Shown one piece after another: positions 36,155-49,684 of a stretch of 64,000 bases of DNA. The position numbers and the translations under genes were made by a program. The DNA lies in assembly GCF_003994255.1 (NCBI RefSeq), contig NZ_ML133860.1:1-64000 (forward strand), in the 5' to 3' direction. Source of the DNA: Brachybacterium paraconglomeratum (lineage in GTDB: Bacteria > Actinomycetota > Actinomycetes > Actinomycetales > Dermabacteraceae). Under the pieces are notes generated by a model that saw only the letters and a list, made by a program, of their open reading frames with translations, was not told the origin of the DNA and ran no database searches. Position 1 is the stretch's first letter. Each line of letters opens with the position of its first letter.

Positions 36155-36406
36155 TCACTCCAGTGCCGCGGAGCGCCGCCTGACCTCCTCTACCAGGCTG
36201 ATCACCAGCAGGACCACCACGACAGCCAGCAGGACCCACTGCTCGTACGGGATCGCGAGCATGCCGGCGACCCCGAGCGCGGCGAGATAGACGATGTGCA
36301 GCACCTTCAGCGGCACGCCCAGCAGGCGCGCGCCGAAGGGGGTGCGGGCGAGTCGCAGGAGGAGCAGCAGCGCGATCGCGCCGAAGCTCAGCACCTTGAG
36401 GATCAT
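36155..36406 (-). CDS. Small integral membrane protein (83 residues)
   Basis: Three hydrophobic segments are visible: VLSFGAIALLLLLRLA, VLHIVYLAALGVAGMLAI and WVLLAVVVVLLVISLV, with a short basic C-terminal tail (EEVRRRSAALE). No family is recognised. It is a single gene between the OsmC gene and tRNA-Arg, on the strand of the tRNA and downstream of it, so it may share its transcript. ATG at 36406. Confidence 0.65.
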   Translation of the reverse strand: MILKVLSFGAIALLLLLRLARTPFGARLLGVPLKVLHIVYLAALGVAGMLAIPYEQWVLLAVVVVLLVISLVEEVRRRSAALE

Positions 36407-36440
36407 GGGCGGCCTCTCGAAGGCGGTGCGGGGCTATGAG

Positions 36441-36513
<73 letters not shown>

Positions 36514-36572
36514 TGACGGCGCACGAGTCTACCGACGCTGCGGCGCCGCCACGGCCAGGAACGCAGTCCGTC

Positions 36573-37483
36573 TCAGCGACGTCGGCCACGCCGCGGGGCC
36601 GCCGACGGGGCCGGCGCGCCGGGTCCGGCCTGGCAGCGGGGGCAGAACCACAGCACCCGTGCCTCGGTGCCCTCGAGCCGCGGTTCGGCGAGCTCGTCGC
36701 GCTGGATGCGGGTGCGGCAGCGGCGGCACTGCTTCCCGCCGCGGCCGTAGACCCACAGGTCCCCGTCCCGGCCGAGCATCCCGCCGGTGGTCACCCGCAC
36801 CTCCCGGTCCCGGTTCAGCTCGAGCAGACGATGGGCGAGGTCGACGAGCGCGCCGGGGTCCTTCTCCGCGGAGACGGGAGCGGCGGGGTGGAGCCGGCGC
36901 AGGAAGCACAGCTCGCTGCGGTAGATGTTCCCGATCCCGGCCATGATGTGCTGGTCCAGCATCGCGAGGCCGATCGGTCGCTCCGGCTCGGCAGCGAGGT
37001 TCGCGAGCGCCCGCTCCCGCAGGGAGGGGTCCTCGTCCCAGGCGGGATCGAGCAGGTCCGGGCCGAGGCTCCCGAGCAGCTGCTCCTCGTCGGCCGTGCG
37101 CAGCAGCTTCACCTGCTTCACGTCGTAGGCGATCGCCCGCATCTCACGCCCGTCCTCGTGCCGGGCCTCGAGCGCGATGCGGATCGTGGACGGGTCTCGA
37201 GGCCCGGCGCTGGTGTCGCTCGAGCGCAGGGCCCTGCCGTCCACGTGCCAGATCCCGTCCATCATCAGATGGCTGTGCAGCGTCATCGGCGGCGCACCGG
37301 GCACTGGCGGGACGAGCCGGATCAGCAGGTGCTTGCCCCGCGGGCGCACCTCGCGGACGGTCCAGTCGACGAGGTCCGCGGTCGCCGCACGCGGGACCCG
37401 GAGGTCGCAGACGGTGAGCACGGCGCCGGCGAGCGCGTGGTCGAGGATCCGGCACTGGCGCGCGACGGTGTCGCCCTCGGGCA

Positions 37484-37484
<1 letters not shown>
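36573..37484 (-). CDS. nei: Fpg/Nei family DNA glycosylase (endonuclease VIII-like)
   Basis: 303 residues. The catalytic N-terminus MPEGDTVAR (proline 2, glutamate 3) defines the family. The H2TH region GLAMLDQHIMAGIGNIYRSE is intact, and the C-terminal zinc finger is CRRCRTRIQ with CPRCQ. It removes oxidised pyrimidines and cleaves the strand by beta/delta elimination. ATG at 37484 overlaps the lhr stop (ATGA), so the glycosylase is coupled to the helicase, a gene pair also known in mycobacteria. A basic tail of 20 residues ends the protein. Confidence 0.93.
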
Positions 37485-42163
<4,679 letters not shown>

Positions 42164-42326
42164 CGCACCATTGTGGACCGCCGCCCCGACACCCGGGCCC
42201 GCCGGCCGACCGGGGGACCGTTTCCCGGCCGCCCCTGCCCCTGCTCAGCGCCTCGTGGCAGGATGGATCACACGGCGGGGTCCGCACCGGCTGGTCCCGC
42301 GCAGAACTGACGAAGGGATGATCCAT

Positions 42327-42956
42327 ATGGCGGAGTACACGCTTCCCGATCTCGATTACGACTACGGCGCGCTGGATCCCTCGATCTCGGGGAAGATCAT
42401 GGAGCTGCACCACTCCAAGCACCACGCGACCTACGTCAAGGGTGCGAACACGGCGCTGGAGAAGCTCGCCGCGGCCCGCGAGGCCGGGGACTTCGGATCG
42501 ATCAACCAGCTCTCGAAGGACCTCGCCTTCAACCTGGGCGGTCACACGAACCACTCGATCTTCTGGAAGAACCTCTCCCCGGAGGGCGGCGACAAGCCGA
42601 CCGGCGAGCTCGCGCAGGCGATCGATGAGTACTTCGGCTCCTTCGACTCCTTCCGTGCGCACTTCACCGCGGCGGCGCTGGGCATCCAGGGCTCGGGCTG
42701 GGCGGTGCTGGCCTACGAGCCGATCGGCGGGAACCTGGTGATCGAGCAGTTCTACGATCAGCAGAACGGTGTGCCGGTGGCGACGATCCCGCTGTTCCAG
42801 CTGGACATGTGGGAGCACGCCTTCTACCTCGATTACCAGAACGTGAAGGCGGACTACGTCAAGGCGATCTGGAACATCGTGAACTGGGCCGACGTGCAGG
42901 CCCGCTTCGAGGCCGCGCGCTCGTCCGCGTCCGGTCTTGTCGTGCCCCAGGCCTGA
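42327..42956 (+). CDS. sodA: Superoxide dismutase, Mn/Fe type
   Basis: 209 residues. Metal ligands are in [15 protein letters not shown] (H), [13 protein letters not shown] (H) and [16 protein letters not shown] (D and H); [11 protein letters not shown] is the usual core. It converts superoxide to peroxide and oxygen in the cytoplasm. ATG at 42327 is 8 bases after GAAGGGA; an in-frame ATG at 42318 would overlap that site. A short tail ([11 protein letters not shown]) extends past the usual end. It is divergent from lhr. Confidence 0.96.
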   Translation: MAEYTLPDLDYDYGALDPSISGKIMELHHSKHHATYVKGANTALEKLAAAREAGDFGSINQLSKDLAFNLGGHTNHSIFWKNLSPEGGDKPTGELAQAIDEYFGSFDSFRAHFTAAALGIQGSGWAVLAYEPIGGNLVIEQFYDQQNGVPVATIPLFQLDMWEHAFYLDYQNVKADYVKAIWNIVNWADVQARFEAARSSASGLVVPQA

Positions 42957-43013
42957 GCCTCTCGCACCTGACGCCGACGGGCGGGCCTGATGGTCCGCGT
43001 CCCGGCGGCACGA

Positions 43014-43045
43014 GCGGCCGGTCCCTCCTCGGAGGGATCGGCCGC
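43014..43045 (+). terminator. Terminator of sodA
   Basis: GCGGCCGGTCCCTCC at 43014-43028 pairs with GGAGGGATCGGCCGC at 43031-43045, with one mismatch and a TC loop, 58 bases after the sodA stop. The remaining bases up to the SSB gene at 43273 hold no gene I can support. Confidence 0.75.
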
Positions 43046-43272
43046 TTCGCGTTCTGACGCCGCGGTGCTCCGTGTCCGGGCAGACCACGCCCCGCATCCT
43101 GGAGGCCTGCCGCTCCGGGTGCGGGCTCCGCCCGTGACCGTTCCTCCCCAGCCCCTTGCCGTCCACAGGATCGGCCCCGCCCTGGAACGGGCGGCACCGC
43201 CCGGCGACGCTGAGGTCACTCGGCAGGGTGCCGAGGCCGGGGAGCTCCCCGGCAGCCAGGAAGGACAGCGCC

Positions 43273-43755
43273 ATGCGCGACATCCAGACCACGCTGATGG
43301 GGAACGTCACCGCCGATCCCAGCGAGCACCGGCAGGAGGACGGATCCACCAGCGTCAAGCTTCGGATCGCCGTCACCGGCCGCTACTACAACACCGCCAC
43401 GCAGGACTTCGCCGACCGCAAGACCGAGTTCGTCACCGTCTTCGCCCGCCGCGGGCTGGGCCAGAACGTGATGCGCTCGATCCACAAGGGACAGCCGCTG
43501 CTGGTCACGGGCCGGCTGAACACCTCGGAGTGGCAGGGCACCGACGGCATCACCCGCTACTCCCTGAACCTCCAGGCCGAGTCCATCGGCCACGACCTCA
43601 CCTACGGCTCTTCCCAGTTCACCAAGCCGCTGCGCGCGCAGGACGTCCCGAACCTGGACCCGAACTCGGGGGAGATCCTCACCGAGGCGAGCTCGGCGAA
43701 CCCCGAGGATGCGGACGAGACGGAGGGCGAGGACTCGCTCGCGCCGGCCTTCTGA
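43273..43755 (+). CDS. Single-stranded DNA-binding protein paralogue
   Basis: 160 residues. An OB fold is evident: IQTTLMGNVTADPSEHRQED, VKLRIAVTGRYYNTATQDF, TEFVTVFARRGLGQNVMRSI, KGQPLLVTGRLNTSEWQG. The C-terminus is acidic (EDADETEGEDSLAPAF) but lacks the DDDIPF tip through which the main SSB recruits repair and replication proteins. It is not in the rpsF-ssb-rpsR operon, so it is most likely a secondary SSB (SsbB-like). ATG at 43273, GGAAGGA upstream. Confidence 0.85.
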   Translation: MRDIQTTLMGNVTADPSEHRQEDGSTSVKLRIAVTGRYYNTATQDFADRKTEFVTVFARRGLGQNVMRSIHKGQPLLVTGRLNTSEWQGTDGITRYSLNLQAESIGHDLTYGSSQFTKPLRAQDVPNLDPNSGEILTEASSANPEDADETEGEDSLAPAF

Positions 43756-43849
43756 GCCGCACCGCGGTGCAGGCGGACGAGGCGGCGGTCGACCGACGGG
43801 ACGCGCTCCGTCGGTTGAGCCCGTCAGCGGATCCCGACGGGGGAGGGGG

Positions 43850-44410
43850 TCAGCTCCCGGACTGCAGGGTCTGCACCAGCGCCTCGGAGATCTCCGGCAG
43901 CAGCGCGGCGCCGAGGACGTAGCCGTCCTCGTCGCCGCGGTGCGCCGCCGACCAGGTGGTGCCGTCGCCCAGTGCCGCGACCACCACGCGCAGCACACGC
44001 CCCGACGGCAGCGCGGCGCCGCCGGCGCTCTGCTCCCCGTCGCGGACCGACCAGGCCGCGGGCGCGAGATCGCAGGCGATCGCGCCGCCGGCGGCCATGT
44101 CCGGCCACTGCACCTTCTCGAGCGCCGCGAGCGGATCCTCCTGCCCGTCGGACGGACCGGAGGGAGCGGCGCCCTCGTCGAGGTCGATCGGTGTGAGGTG
44201 CAGGTCGTCGTGGGCGTTCGCGCCCTCGCCCTCGGCGCCCAGCAGCGCGGCGAGGGCGGGGGAGGCGGCGATCAGCTCCGCGCTGCGGGCGAGCGCGAAG
44301 AGGCGCGGAGCGGGCAGCGGGCCGTCCTCGACATGGCGGGCGACCTCGAGCACGGCGGCGGCGAGCGCGGCCGTGGGCGCGTCCAGCGGGTCCTGGGCAG
44401 GAGTCGTCAT
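43850..44410 (-). CDS. PPA1309 family protein
   Basis: 186 residues, cytoplasmic, Ala-rich. LEVARHVEDGPLPAPRLFAL, EKVQWPDMAAGGAIACDLAP and GRVLRVVVAALGDGTTWSAA are characteristic of this actinobacterial family of unknown function. It is divergent from the UPF0182 gene, an arrangement common in the phylum, which suggests shared control. ATG at 44410 is chosen because the family N-terminus begins shortly after it; the further start at 44551 would run into the UPF0182 leader. Confidence 0.85.
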   Translation of the reverse strand: MTTPAQDPLDAPTAALAAAVLEVARHVEDGPLPAPRLFALARSAELIAASPALAALLGAEGEGANAHDDLHLTPIDLDEGAAPSGPSDGQEDPLAALEKVQWPDMAAGGAIACDLAPAAWSVRDGEQSAGGAALPSGRVLRVVVAALGDGTTWSAAHRGDEDGYVLGAALLPEISEALVQTLQSGS

Positions 44411-44563
44411 CGGATCGAGAGGTCCCTTACAGGTTCGGCCTGACAGAATGGGGTGACCGCCGTGCGACACGGCGGCACCACACTGTACCCGGGCCGCGTT
44501 CTGGGACCCCACGACGTCGGGGGCCCCGTGTGCGCTCCGACTTCGAGGCACCAGAGGTTATCT

Positions 44564-47500
44564 GTGAGTTTCTCCGCCCAGTTCGGCGACATGCCGCGGC
44601 CGCGCCCACGACCGGCCCCCGACGGAGGCTCCGGCGAGCCCCGGAGGATCTCCCCTCTGATGATCACGGTGATCGCGCTCGGCGTGCTCATCGCGCTCCT
44701 CGTCCTCGCCTCGGAGGTGTGGACGAAGTACCTGTGGATGGACCAGCTCGAGTTCACCGACGTGCTCGTCACGCGGTGGGTCACCCAGGCGCTGCTGTTC
44801 GTCGCCGGCTTCGTGGTGTTCGCCGTGCCGCTGTTCCTCAGCCTCCGCATCGCGTACACCAAGCGCCCGGTCTACCCGCCGATCACGCGGGAGCAGGAGG
44901 CGCTGGAGCAGTTCCGCGCCGCGGTGGACCCGCTGCGCCGCGGCCTGACCTACGGCGCGCCGATCGTGATCGGCGCCTTCGGCGGGCTCGCGCTGTCCCG
45001 TCGCTGGCAGGACGTGCAGCTGTTCCGGCACCCGCAGGACTTCGGGCAGACCGACCCGGTCTTCAGCAACGACATCTCCTTCTACGTCTTCATCCTGCCG
45101 GTGATCGACGTGCTGGTCTCCTTCGGGCAGTTCGTGCTGCTCGTCTCCATCGTCGGCGCCCTGATCGGCCACTTCGTCTACGGCGGCGTGAGCTGGGGTC
45201 AGGAGAGCGGGCTCGAGGTCACGCGCACCGCGCGCCGCCACCTCGGCGTGCTCGCCGCGATCTACGTGCTCTTCCTCGGCGCGGGGCACTGGTTCCAGCG
45301 ATACGACCTGCTGACCGCCTCCCACACCCGCTTCGAGGGCGCCTCCTACGCGGACGTCCACGCGATCCTGCCCGCGCAGACGATCCTCGCGATCGCCGCG
45401 GTGGTGGTCGCGGCGCTGTTCGTGGTGTGGATCTTCCGCTCGGACTGGCGCATCCCCGCGATCGGCGCCGGGCTGATGATCCTGTCCACCCTCGCCGTCG
45501 GCAACCTCTACCCCTGGGCCATCCAGCAGTTCCAGGTCCAGCCCAACGAGCGCGCGCTCGAGCAGCCCTACATCCAGAACAACATCGACGCGACCCGCAC
45601 CGCGTTCGACCTCGACGACGTCACCGAGGTCCCCTACACGGCCAGCACGGACGCGACCTCGGGTGCGCTGCGCGAGGACGCCTCGACCACGGCGCAGATC
45701 CGTCTGATGGACCCCAACGTCATCTCGCCCACCTTCGAGCAGCGCGAGGCCAACCGTCGCTACTGGGGCTTCGACGACGTGCTCAGCGTGGACCGCTACG
45801 AGATCGACGGTCAGCTGCAGGACACCGTGATCGGCGTGCGCGAGCTGCGGCCGGACAAGTTCGGCCTCTCGGACCGCTCCTGGGTGGACCAGCACATCAC
45901 CTACACGCACGGCTACGGCGCCGCCGCCGCGCACGGCAACCGTCGCAACTCCGACGGCGAGCCGAGCTTCCTTCAGTCGGGCGTGCCCGGCGAGGGCGCG
46001 TTCGGCGAGTACGAGGAGCGGGTCTACTTCGGTCGCCACTCCCCGGACTACTCGATCGTCGGAGCGCCCGAGGGGGCCGACCCCCAGGAGTTCGACTACC
46101 AGCAGGGCAGCACGGACGACGAGCAGGGCGGCGAGCAGGTCTACAACACCTTCCAGGGCGACGGCGGTCCCGCCGTCGGCAGCTTCTTCAACCAGCTGCT
46201 GTACGCGATCAAGTTCCGCGACCCGAACATCGTGATCTCGAACTACCTCAACGAGGAGTCGCAGATCCTCTACGACCGCGACCCGCAGCAGCGTGTCCGC
46301 GAGGTCGCGCCGTTCCTGTCGCTGGACTCGCAGATGTACCCCGCCGTCGTGGACGAGCAGATGGTGTGGGTGGTCGACGGGTACACGACCACGACCGAGT
46401 ACCCCTACGCGCAGTCGGTCGACCTCGAGCAGACGGTCAACGACTCCCAGACCGATCCGAACGCCTCGGCGAGCAACCGCCAGCGTTCGGCGAACTACAT
46501 GCGCAACTCCGTGAAGGCGACCGTGAACGCCTTCGACGGCTCGGTGACGCTGTACACCTGGGACACCGAGGACCCGATCCTGAAGTCCTGGGCCGAGGTG
46601 TTCCCGGACGCCCTCCAGCCCGCCTCGGAGATCAGCGGCGAGCTGATGTCGCATCTGCGCTACCCGGCGGACTACTTCAAGGCGCAGCGCCAGATCCTCT
46701 CCACGTACCACGTCACCGACGCGGACGACTTCTTCACCCAGCAGGACTTCTGGCAGGTGCCGCCGGACCCGACGGTCCCGGCGCCCACCAACCCCGACGG
46801 CAGCGCCGGCCAGCAGGCCCCGCAGCCGCCGATGTACCTCACCATGCAGATGCCGGACGAGGAGCAGCCCCGCTTCACGCTCTCCTCGAGCTTCATCCCC
46901 TCCGAGGGGCAGAACGTGCTCACCGGCTTCCTCGCGGTCGACTCGGAGACGGGCAACACCGAGGGGAATCCGGCGGACAGCTACGGCGACATGACGCTGC
47001 TGCGGCTGCCGACCTCCAATCCGGTCAACGGTCCCGGACAGGTCCAGGCGACCTTCAACGCCGAGCCGAACGTGTCCCAGGCGCTGAACCTGCTGCAGCA
47101 GGGCGCCTCCGAGGTCATCAACGGCAACCTGCTCACCCTGCCCGTCGGCGGCGGCCTGCTCTACGTGCAGCCCGTCTATCTGCAGTCCTCGCAGACCGGC
47201 GGCGGCACCCAGTACCCGCTGCTGCAGATGGTGCTGGTCTCCTTCGGCGACCGGATCGGCTTCGCGCCGACGCTGGACGAGGCGCTCGACCTGGTCTTCG
47301 GCGGCGACTCGGGAGCCTCCGCCGGCGATGCGGAGGTCACCGACTCCGATGCCCCCAGCGGCACGGCCGACGCCGAGACCGGCGAGGGCACCGTCGAGGA
47401 GGGAGACGGGGAGGCCCCCGCTGAGGGCGAGCAGCCGCCCGCCGAGGGCGAGCAGCAGGCTCCCGCGGCTGACGGCACCCCCCAGCAGCGCCTCGACCAG

Positions 47501-47683
47501 GCGCTGACCGACATGGACACCGCGGTCGCCGACTCCGAGAAGGCGATGGCAGAAGGGGACTGGGCCGCGTATGGCGACGCGCAGGACCGTCTGGCCGATG
47601 CGCTGAACCGGGCTGTCGAGGCCAACCAGGAGCTCGGCGGGTCCGGCACGCCGGCGGCTTCCGACGGTGGCGGGGAGGGCTGA
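44564..47683 (+). CDS. UPF0182 family large membrane protein
   Basis: 1039 residues from GTG 44564, preceded by AGAGG. Seven hydrophobic segments occupy the first 330 residues (ISPLMITVIALGVLIALLVL, VTQALLFVAGFVVFAVPLFL, YVFILPVIDVLVSFGQFVLL and others). Then comes a large extracytoplasmic domain (NERALEQPYIQNNIDATRTA, YGRHSPDYSIV-like blocks, DSQMYPAVVDEQMVWVVDGY) and an acidic Glu/Ala/Gln-rich tail of about 100 residues. The function of the family is unknown. The normal length for the family is 900-1000. Confidence 0.92.
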   Translation: MSFSAQFGDMPRPRPRPAPDGGSGEPRRISPLMITVIALGVLIALLVLASEVWTKYLWMDQLEFTDVLVTRWVTQALLFVAGFVVFAVPLFLSLRIAYTKRPVYPPITREQEALEQFRAAVDPLRRGLTYGAPIVIGAFGGLALSRRWQDVQLFRHPQDFGQTDPVFSNDISFYVFILPVIDVLVSFGQFVLLVSIVGALIGHFVYGGVSWGQESGLEVTRTARRHLGVLAAIYVLFLGAGHWFQRYDLLTASHTRFEGASYADVHAILPAQTILAIAAVVVAALFVVWIFRSDWRIPAIGAGLMILSTLAVGNLYPWAIQQFQVQPNERALEQPYIQNNIDATRTAFDLDDVTEVPYTASTDATSGALREDASTTAQIRLMDPNVISPTFEQREANRRYWGFDDVLSVDRYEIDGQLQDTVIGVRELRPDKFGLSDRSWVDQHITYTHGYGAAAAHGNRRNSDGEPSFLQSGVPGEGAFGEYEERVYFGRHSPDYSIVGAPEGADPQEFDYQQGSTDDEQGGEQVYNTFQGDGGPAVGSFFNQLLYAIKFRDPNIVISNYLNEESQILYDRDPQQRVREVAPFLSLDSQMYPAVVDEQMVWVVDGYTTTTEYPYAQSVDLEQTVNDSQTDPNASASNRQRSANYMRNSVKATVNAFDGSVTLYTWDTEDPILKSWAEVFPDALQPASEISGELMSHLRYPADYFKAQRQILSTYHVTDADDFFTQQDFWQVPPDPTVPAPTNPDGSAGQQAPQPPMYLTMQMPDEEQPRFTLSSSFIPSEGQNVLTGFLAVDSETGNTEGNPADSYGDMTLLRLPTSNPVNGPGQVQATFNAEPNVSQALNLLQQGASEVINGNLLTLPVGGGLLYVQPVYLQSSQTGGGTQYPLLQMVLVSFGDRIGFAPTLDEALDLVFGGDSGASAGDAEVTDSDAPSGTADAETGEGTVEEGDGEAPAEGEQPPAEGEQQAPAADGTPQQRLDQALTDMDTAVADSEKAMAEGDWAAYGDAQDRLADALNRAVEANQELGGSGTPAASDGGGEG

Positions 47684-47719
47684 CCCCCCGCCTTCGACCG
47701 CCGGGAGCATCCCGGATCC

Positions 47720-47770
47720 GAGGACGCCCGTCGCGGCGCCGGCTGAGGCCGGTGCGCGGCGGGCGTCCTC
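47720..47770 (+). terminator. Terminator of the UPF0182 gene
   Basis: GAGGACGCCCG at 47720-47730 pairs with CGGGCGTCCTC at 47760-47770, and the inner part continues the stem imperfectly to a TGAG loop. It lies 37 bases past the stop codon. Confidence 0.7.
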
Positions 47771-47960
47771 GTCGTCGGAGGGGCGCGGAGCTGCGCAGCG
47801 GAGGCCGCGGACGTGGTGCGCGACGCGGGTCGCGAGAGTCGCAGCAGGGCCGTTCAGGCACGAGAGCGCAGGTGAACTGCCCGTGAACGTGGCATGGCCC
47901 ACGTCGGAGGCCTTTCGGCTGGACTCGGGGGCCGGGTCGTCCTAGAGTTACTGATGTCGC

Positions 47961-48035
<75 letters not shown>

Positions 48036-48039
48036 GAAG

Positions 48040-48079
48040 GAAGGCCCTCGATCAGCAGAAATGCGGATCGGGGGCCTTC
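48040..48079 (+). terminator. Terminator of tRNA-fMet
   Basis: GAAGGCCCTCGATC at 48040-48053 pairs with GATCGGGGGCCTTC at 48066-48079 (one G-T pair) 5 bases after the tRNA end. Confidence 0.75.
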
Positions 48080-48222
48080 GTGTTCTGCCGTGTTCAGCGC
48101 CGGGGGCTCGTAATCGGTCCTGCCGGTGCCGCCGAGCACCTCGACCTCGGCCGAAGCTGCCTCCACCAGGCAGGCCTCGACCGGACCCAGGACGACGCTT
48201 CCCCGCTCACCCGCGAGAAGAA

Positions 48223-48237
48223 CCCCCCCCCCCCCCC
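48223..48237. repeat. Poly-C tract, 15 nt
   Basis: Fifteen consecutive C between the fMet terminator and the end of the gene at 48296, read as poly-G 59 bases after that gene's stop codon on its own strand. The length may vary between cells or reads. Confidence 0.9.
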
Positions 48238-48295
48238 GCCAGCGCCGGCATCCTGCCCAGCACCTGCTAGTGGCTGAACGACCCACTGCCGACGA

Positions 48296-49360
48296 TCACG
48301 AGCCCTCCTCGGTGTACTTCCGCTGGCGCTCCCTCTGCCCATGGGTGAGCGTCTTGAGGTCGGTGCGCTGGTCGAAGCTCGAGCCGAGCGCGCCGGCCAC
48401 GACGCCCATGGCGGCACTGAGCCACGCGATGTCGAGGTAACGGGTGAAGACGGGAGGCTGCCCGGTCACGTCCTCCATGTACTCGGGAGCGATGACGATC
48501 AGGCCTCCGGCGAGGATGAGCAGGACCAGCGCCGCGTAGAGCACGAGGACGCACAGCACCAGAGTGACCACCGTGGAGAGGTTGTAGAGCAGGACGACCC
48601 GTGCGAGATTCTCCCGCTCCGGCGAGTCCCAGAGCCCGTTGCTGGCGATGAGCCATGCCGTCATCGCCGCGATCGCGAGGAGCCCGACGCCGATGAGCCG
48701 CGGCGTCGACAGGTAGGTGGACATGACCCAGATCGAGTTGTAGAAGATGCCGAATGCGCCGGTGGCCGCTGCCGCTGCAAGGGCGCTCGAGAGGCGCGGC
48801 GCCGTCTTCACGGGCTCGTTGCCGGCGACCATCCCGAGGACGGTGCGGAGACCGCCGGTGAACCGGCGTGCCCGGAGCGTCGAATGGTCGTTGCCGTCCG
48901 GGCTCTGGGCCCAGCGGAGCCAGGACCGGTCGAACATCGAGGGGTCCCGGGGCTCGCTGGTCGGCTTCAGCCGCACGGTGCACGCCATCAGTGTGTCGAG
49001 GACGCGGCGGCGGCTGAAGAACGCTCCGAGCGTGGGGCACGAGACGACGGCGATCCTCTCGTCGGGGAAGATCTCTGCGATCAGGGGATGGCCATCGTCC
49101 AGTCGCGGGATCTCGGTCAGCAGCAGCACCGCGTCCGGTGATCCGTACTCGCGTGCCAGCTCGACGGCGTCGGAGAGATCGAGGGAGTTGTCGGGGCGCA
49201 AACGGAGCATCGCGGTCTGGACGTTGAGAGTGATCGGGGGGCTGAACTCCTCGTCGAGCAGCTCCTGCAGGTCATCCTGGATCGATCGCGCTCGGGCCGT
49301 GGGTAGGCCCGGGTCGGCCACCAGCAGCACGTTCACCCCGGACTTCGGACTGTCGCCCAT
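48296..49360 (-). CDS. Uncharacterised membrane protein with N-terminal cytoplasmic domain
   Basis: 354 residues. The first 170 residues look like a soluble alpha/beta domain (GVNVLLVADPGLPTARARSI, AVLLLTEIPRLDDGHPLIAE, ERIAVVSCPTLGAFFSRRRV). Four or five membrane helices follow (LIGVGLLAIAAMTAWLIASN, VVTLVLCVLVLYAALVLLIL, ILAGGLIVIAPEYMEDV, LSAAMGVVAGALGSSF). A basic tail closes it. No domain recognised. ATG at 49360 has GGGAGGAG 5 bases upstream; the ATG at 49375 lies before that site and is rejected. It stands alone. Confidence 0.75.
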   Translation of the reverse strand: MGDSPKSGVNVLLVADPGLPTARARSIQDDLQELLDEEFSPPITLNVQTAMLRLRPDNSLDLSDAVELAREYGSPDAVLLLTEIPRLDDGHPLIAEIFPDERIAVVSCPTLGAFFSRRRVLDTLMACTVRLKPTSEPRDPSMFDRSWLRWAQSPDGNDHSTLRARRFTGGLRTVLGMVAGNEPVKTAPRLSSALAAAAATGAFGIFYNSIWVMSTYLSTPRLIGVGLLAIAAMTAWLIASNGLWDSPERENLARVVLLYNLSTVVTLVLCVLVLYAALVLLILAGGLIVIAPEYMEDVTGQPPVFTRYLDIAWLSAAMGVVAGALGSSFDQRTDLKTLTHGQRERQRKYTEEGS

Positions 49361-49582
49361 ATGATCTCCTCCCATGTCCTCGGACGCTTGCAGGCTACGT
49401 CACAGCCGGAGGGTGCGCCGAGTCGTCGACCGGCCGGTGGGGCCGGCCTGTCCGGGACACGCTCCGCGCGCTGTTCGCGGGGATCGAGGGTGGCATCGGG
49501 TCTGCCATCCCCACGGCGCGACCGCGGACCGGGCAGTGTGCACGGCGTCGGTGGCAAGCCCCCGGAGCTCGTGACGATCTAC

Positions 49583-49680
49583 TTGGGCGTGAACGACTCC
49601 TGGCACTGCACGACGTGTAGGGGTACGCCCTCGTCGATCTCGATCACCGCGGAGCCCAACATCAGGAGCGGACGGCCCTA
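49583..49680 (-). pseudogene. Possible C-terminal remnant of a UTRA-type regulator
   Basis: Between two stop codons the minus strand encodes 32 residues, GRPLLMLGSAVIEIDEGVPL then HVVQCQESFTPK. The pattern resembles the last strands of the effector domain of GntR/HutC-type regulators (UTRA). There is no start codon with a ribosome site and no upstream half. The rest of 49361-49684 shows nothing else. A weak call. Confidence 0.3.
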
Positions 49681-49684
49681 CCCG

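Noticed and set aside
48090-48290. Small frames around the 15-base poly-C tract
   Set aside because: They depend on the homopolymer length, have no ribosome site and no recognisable sequence.
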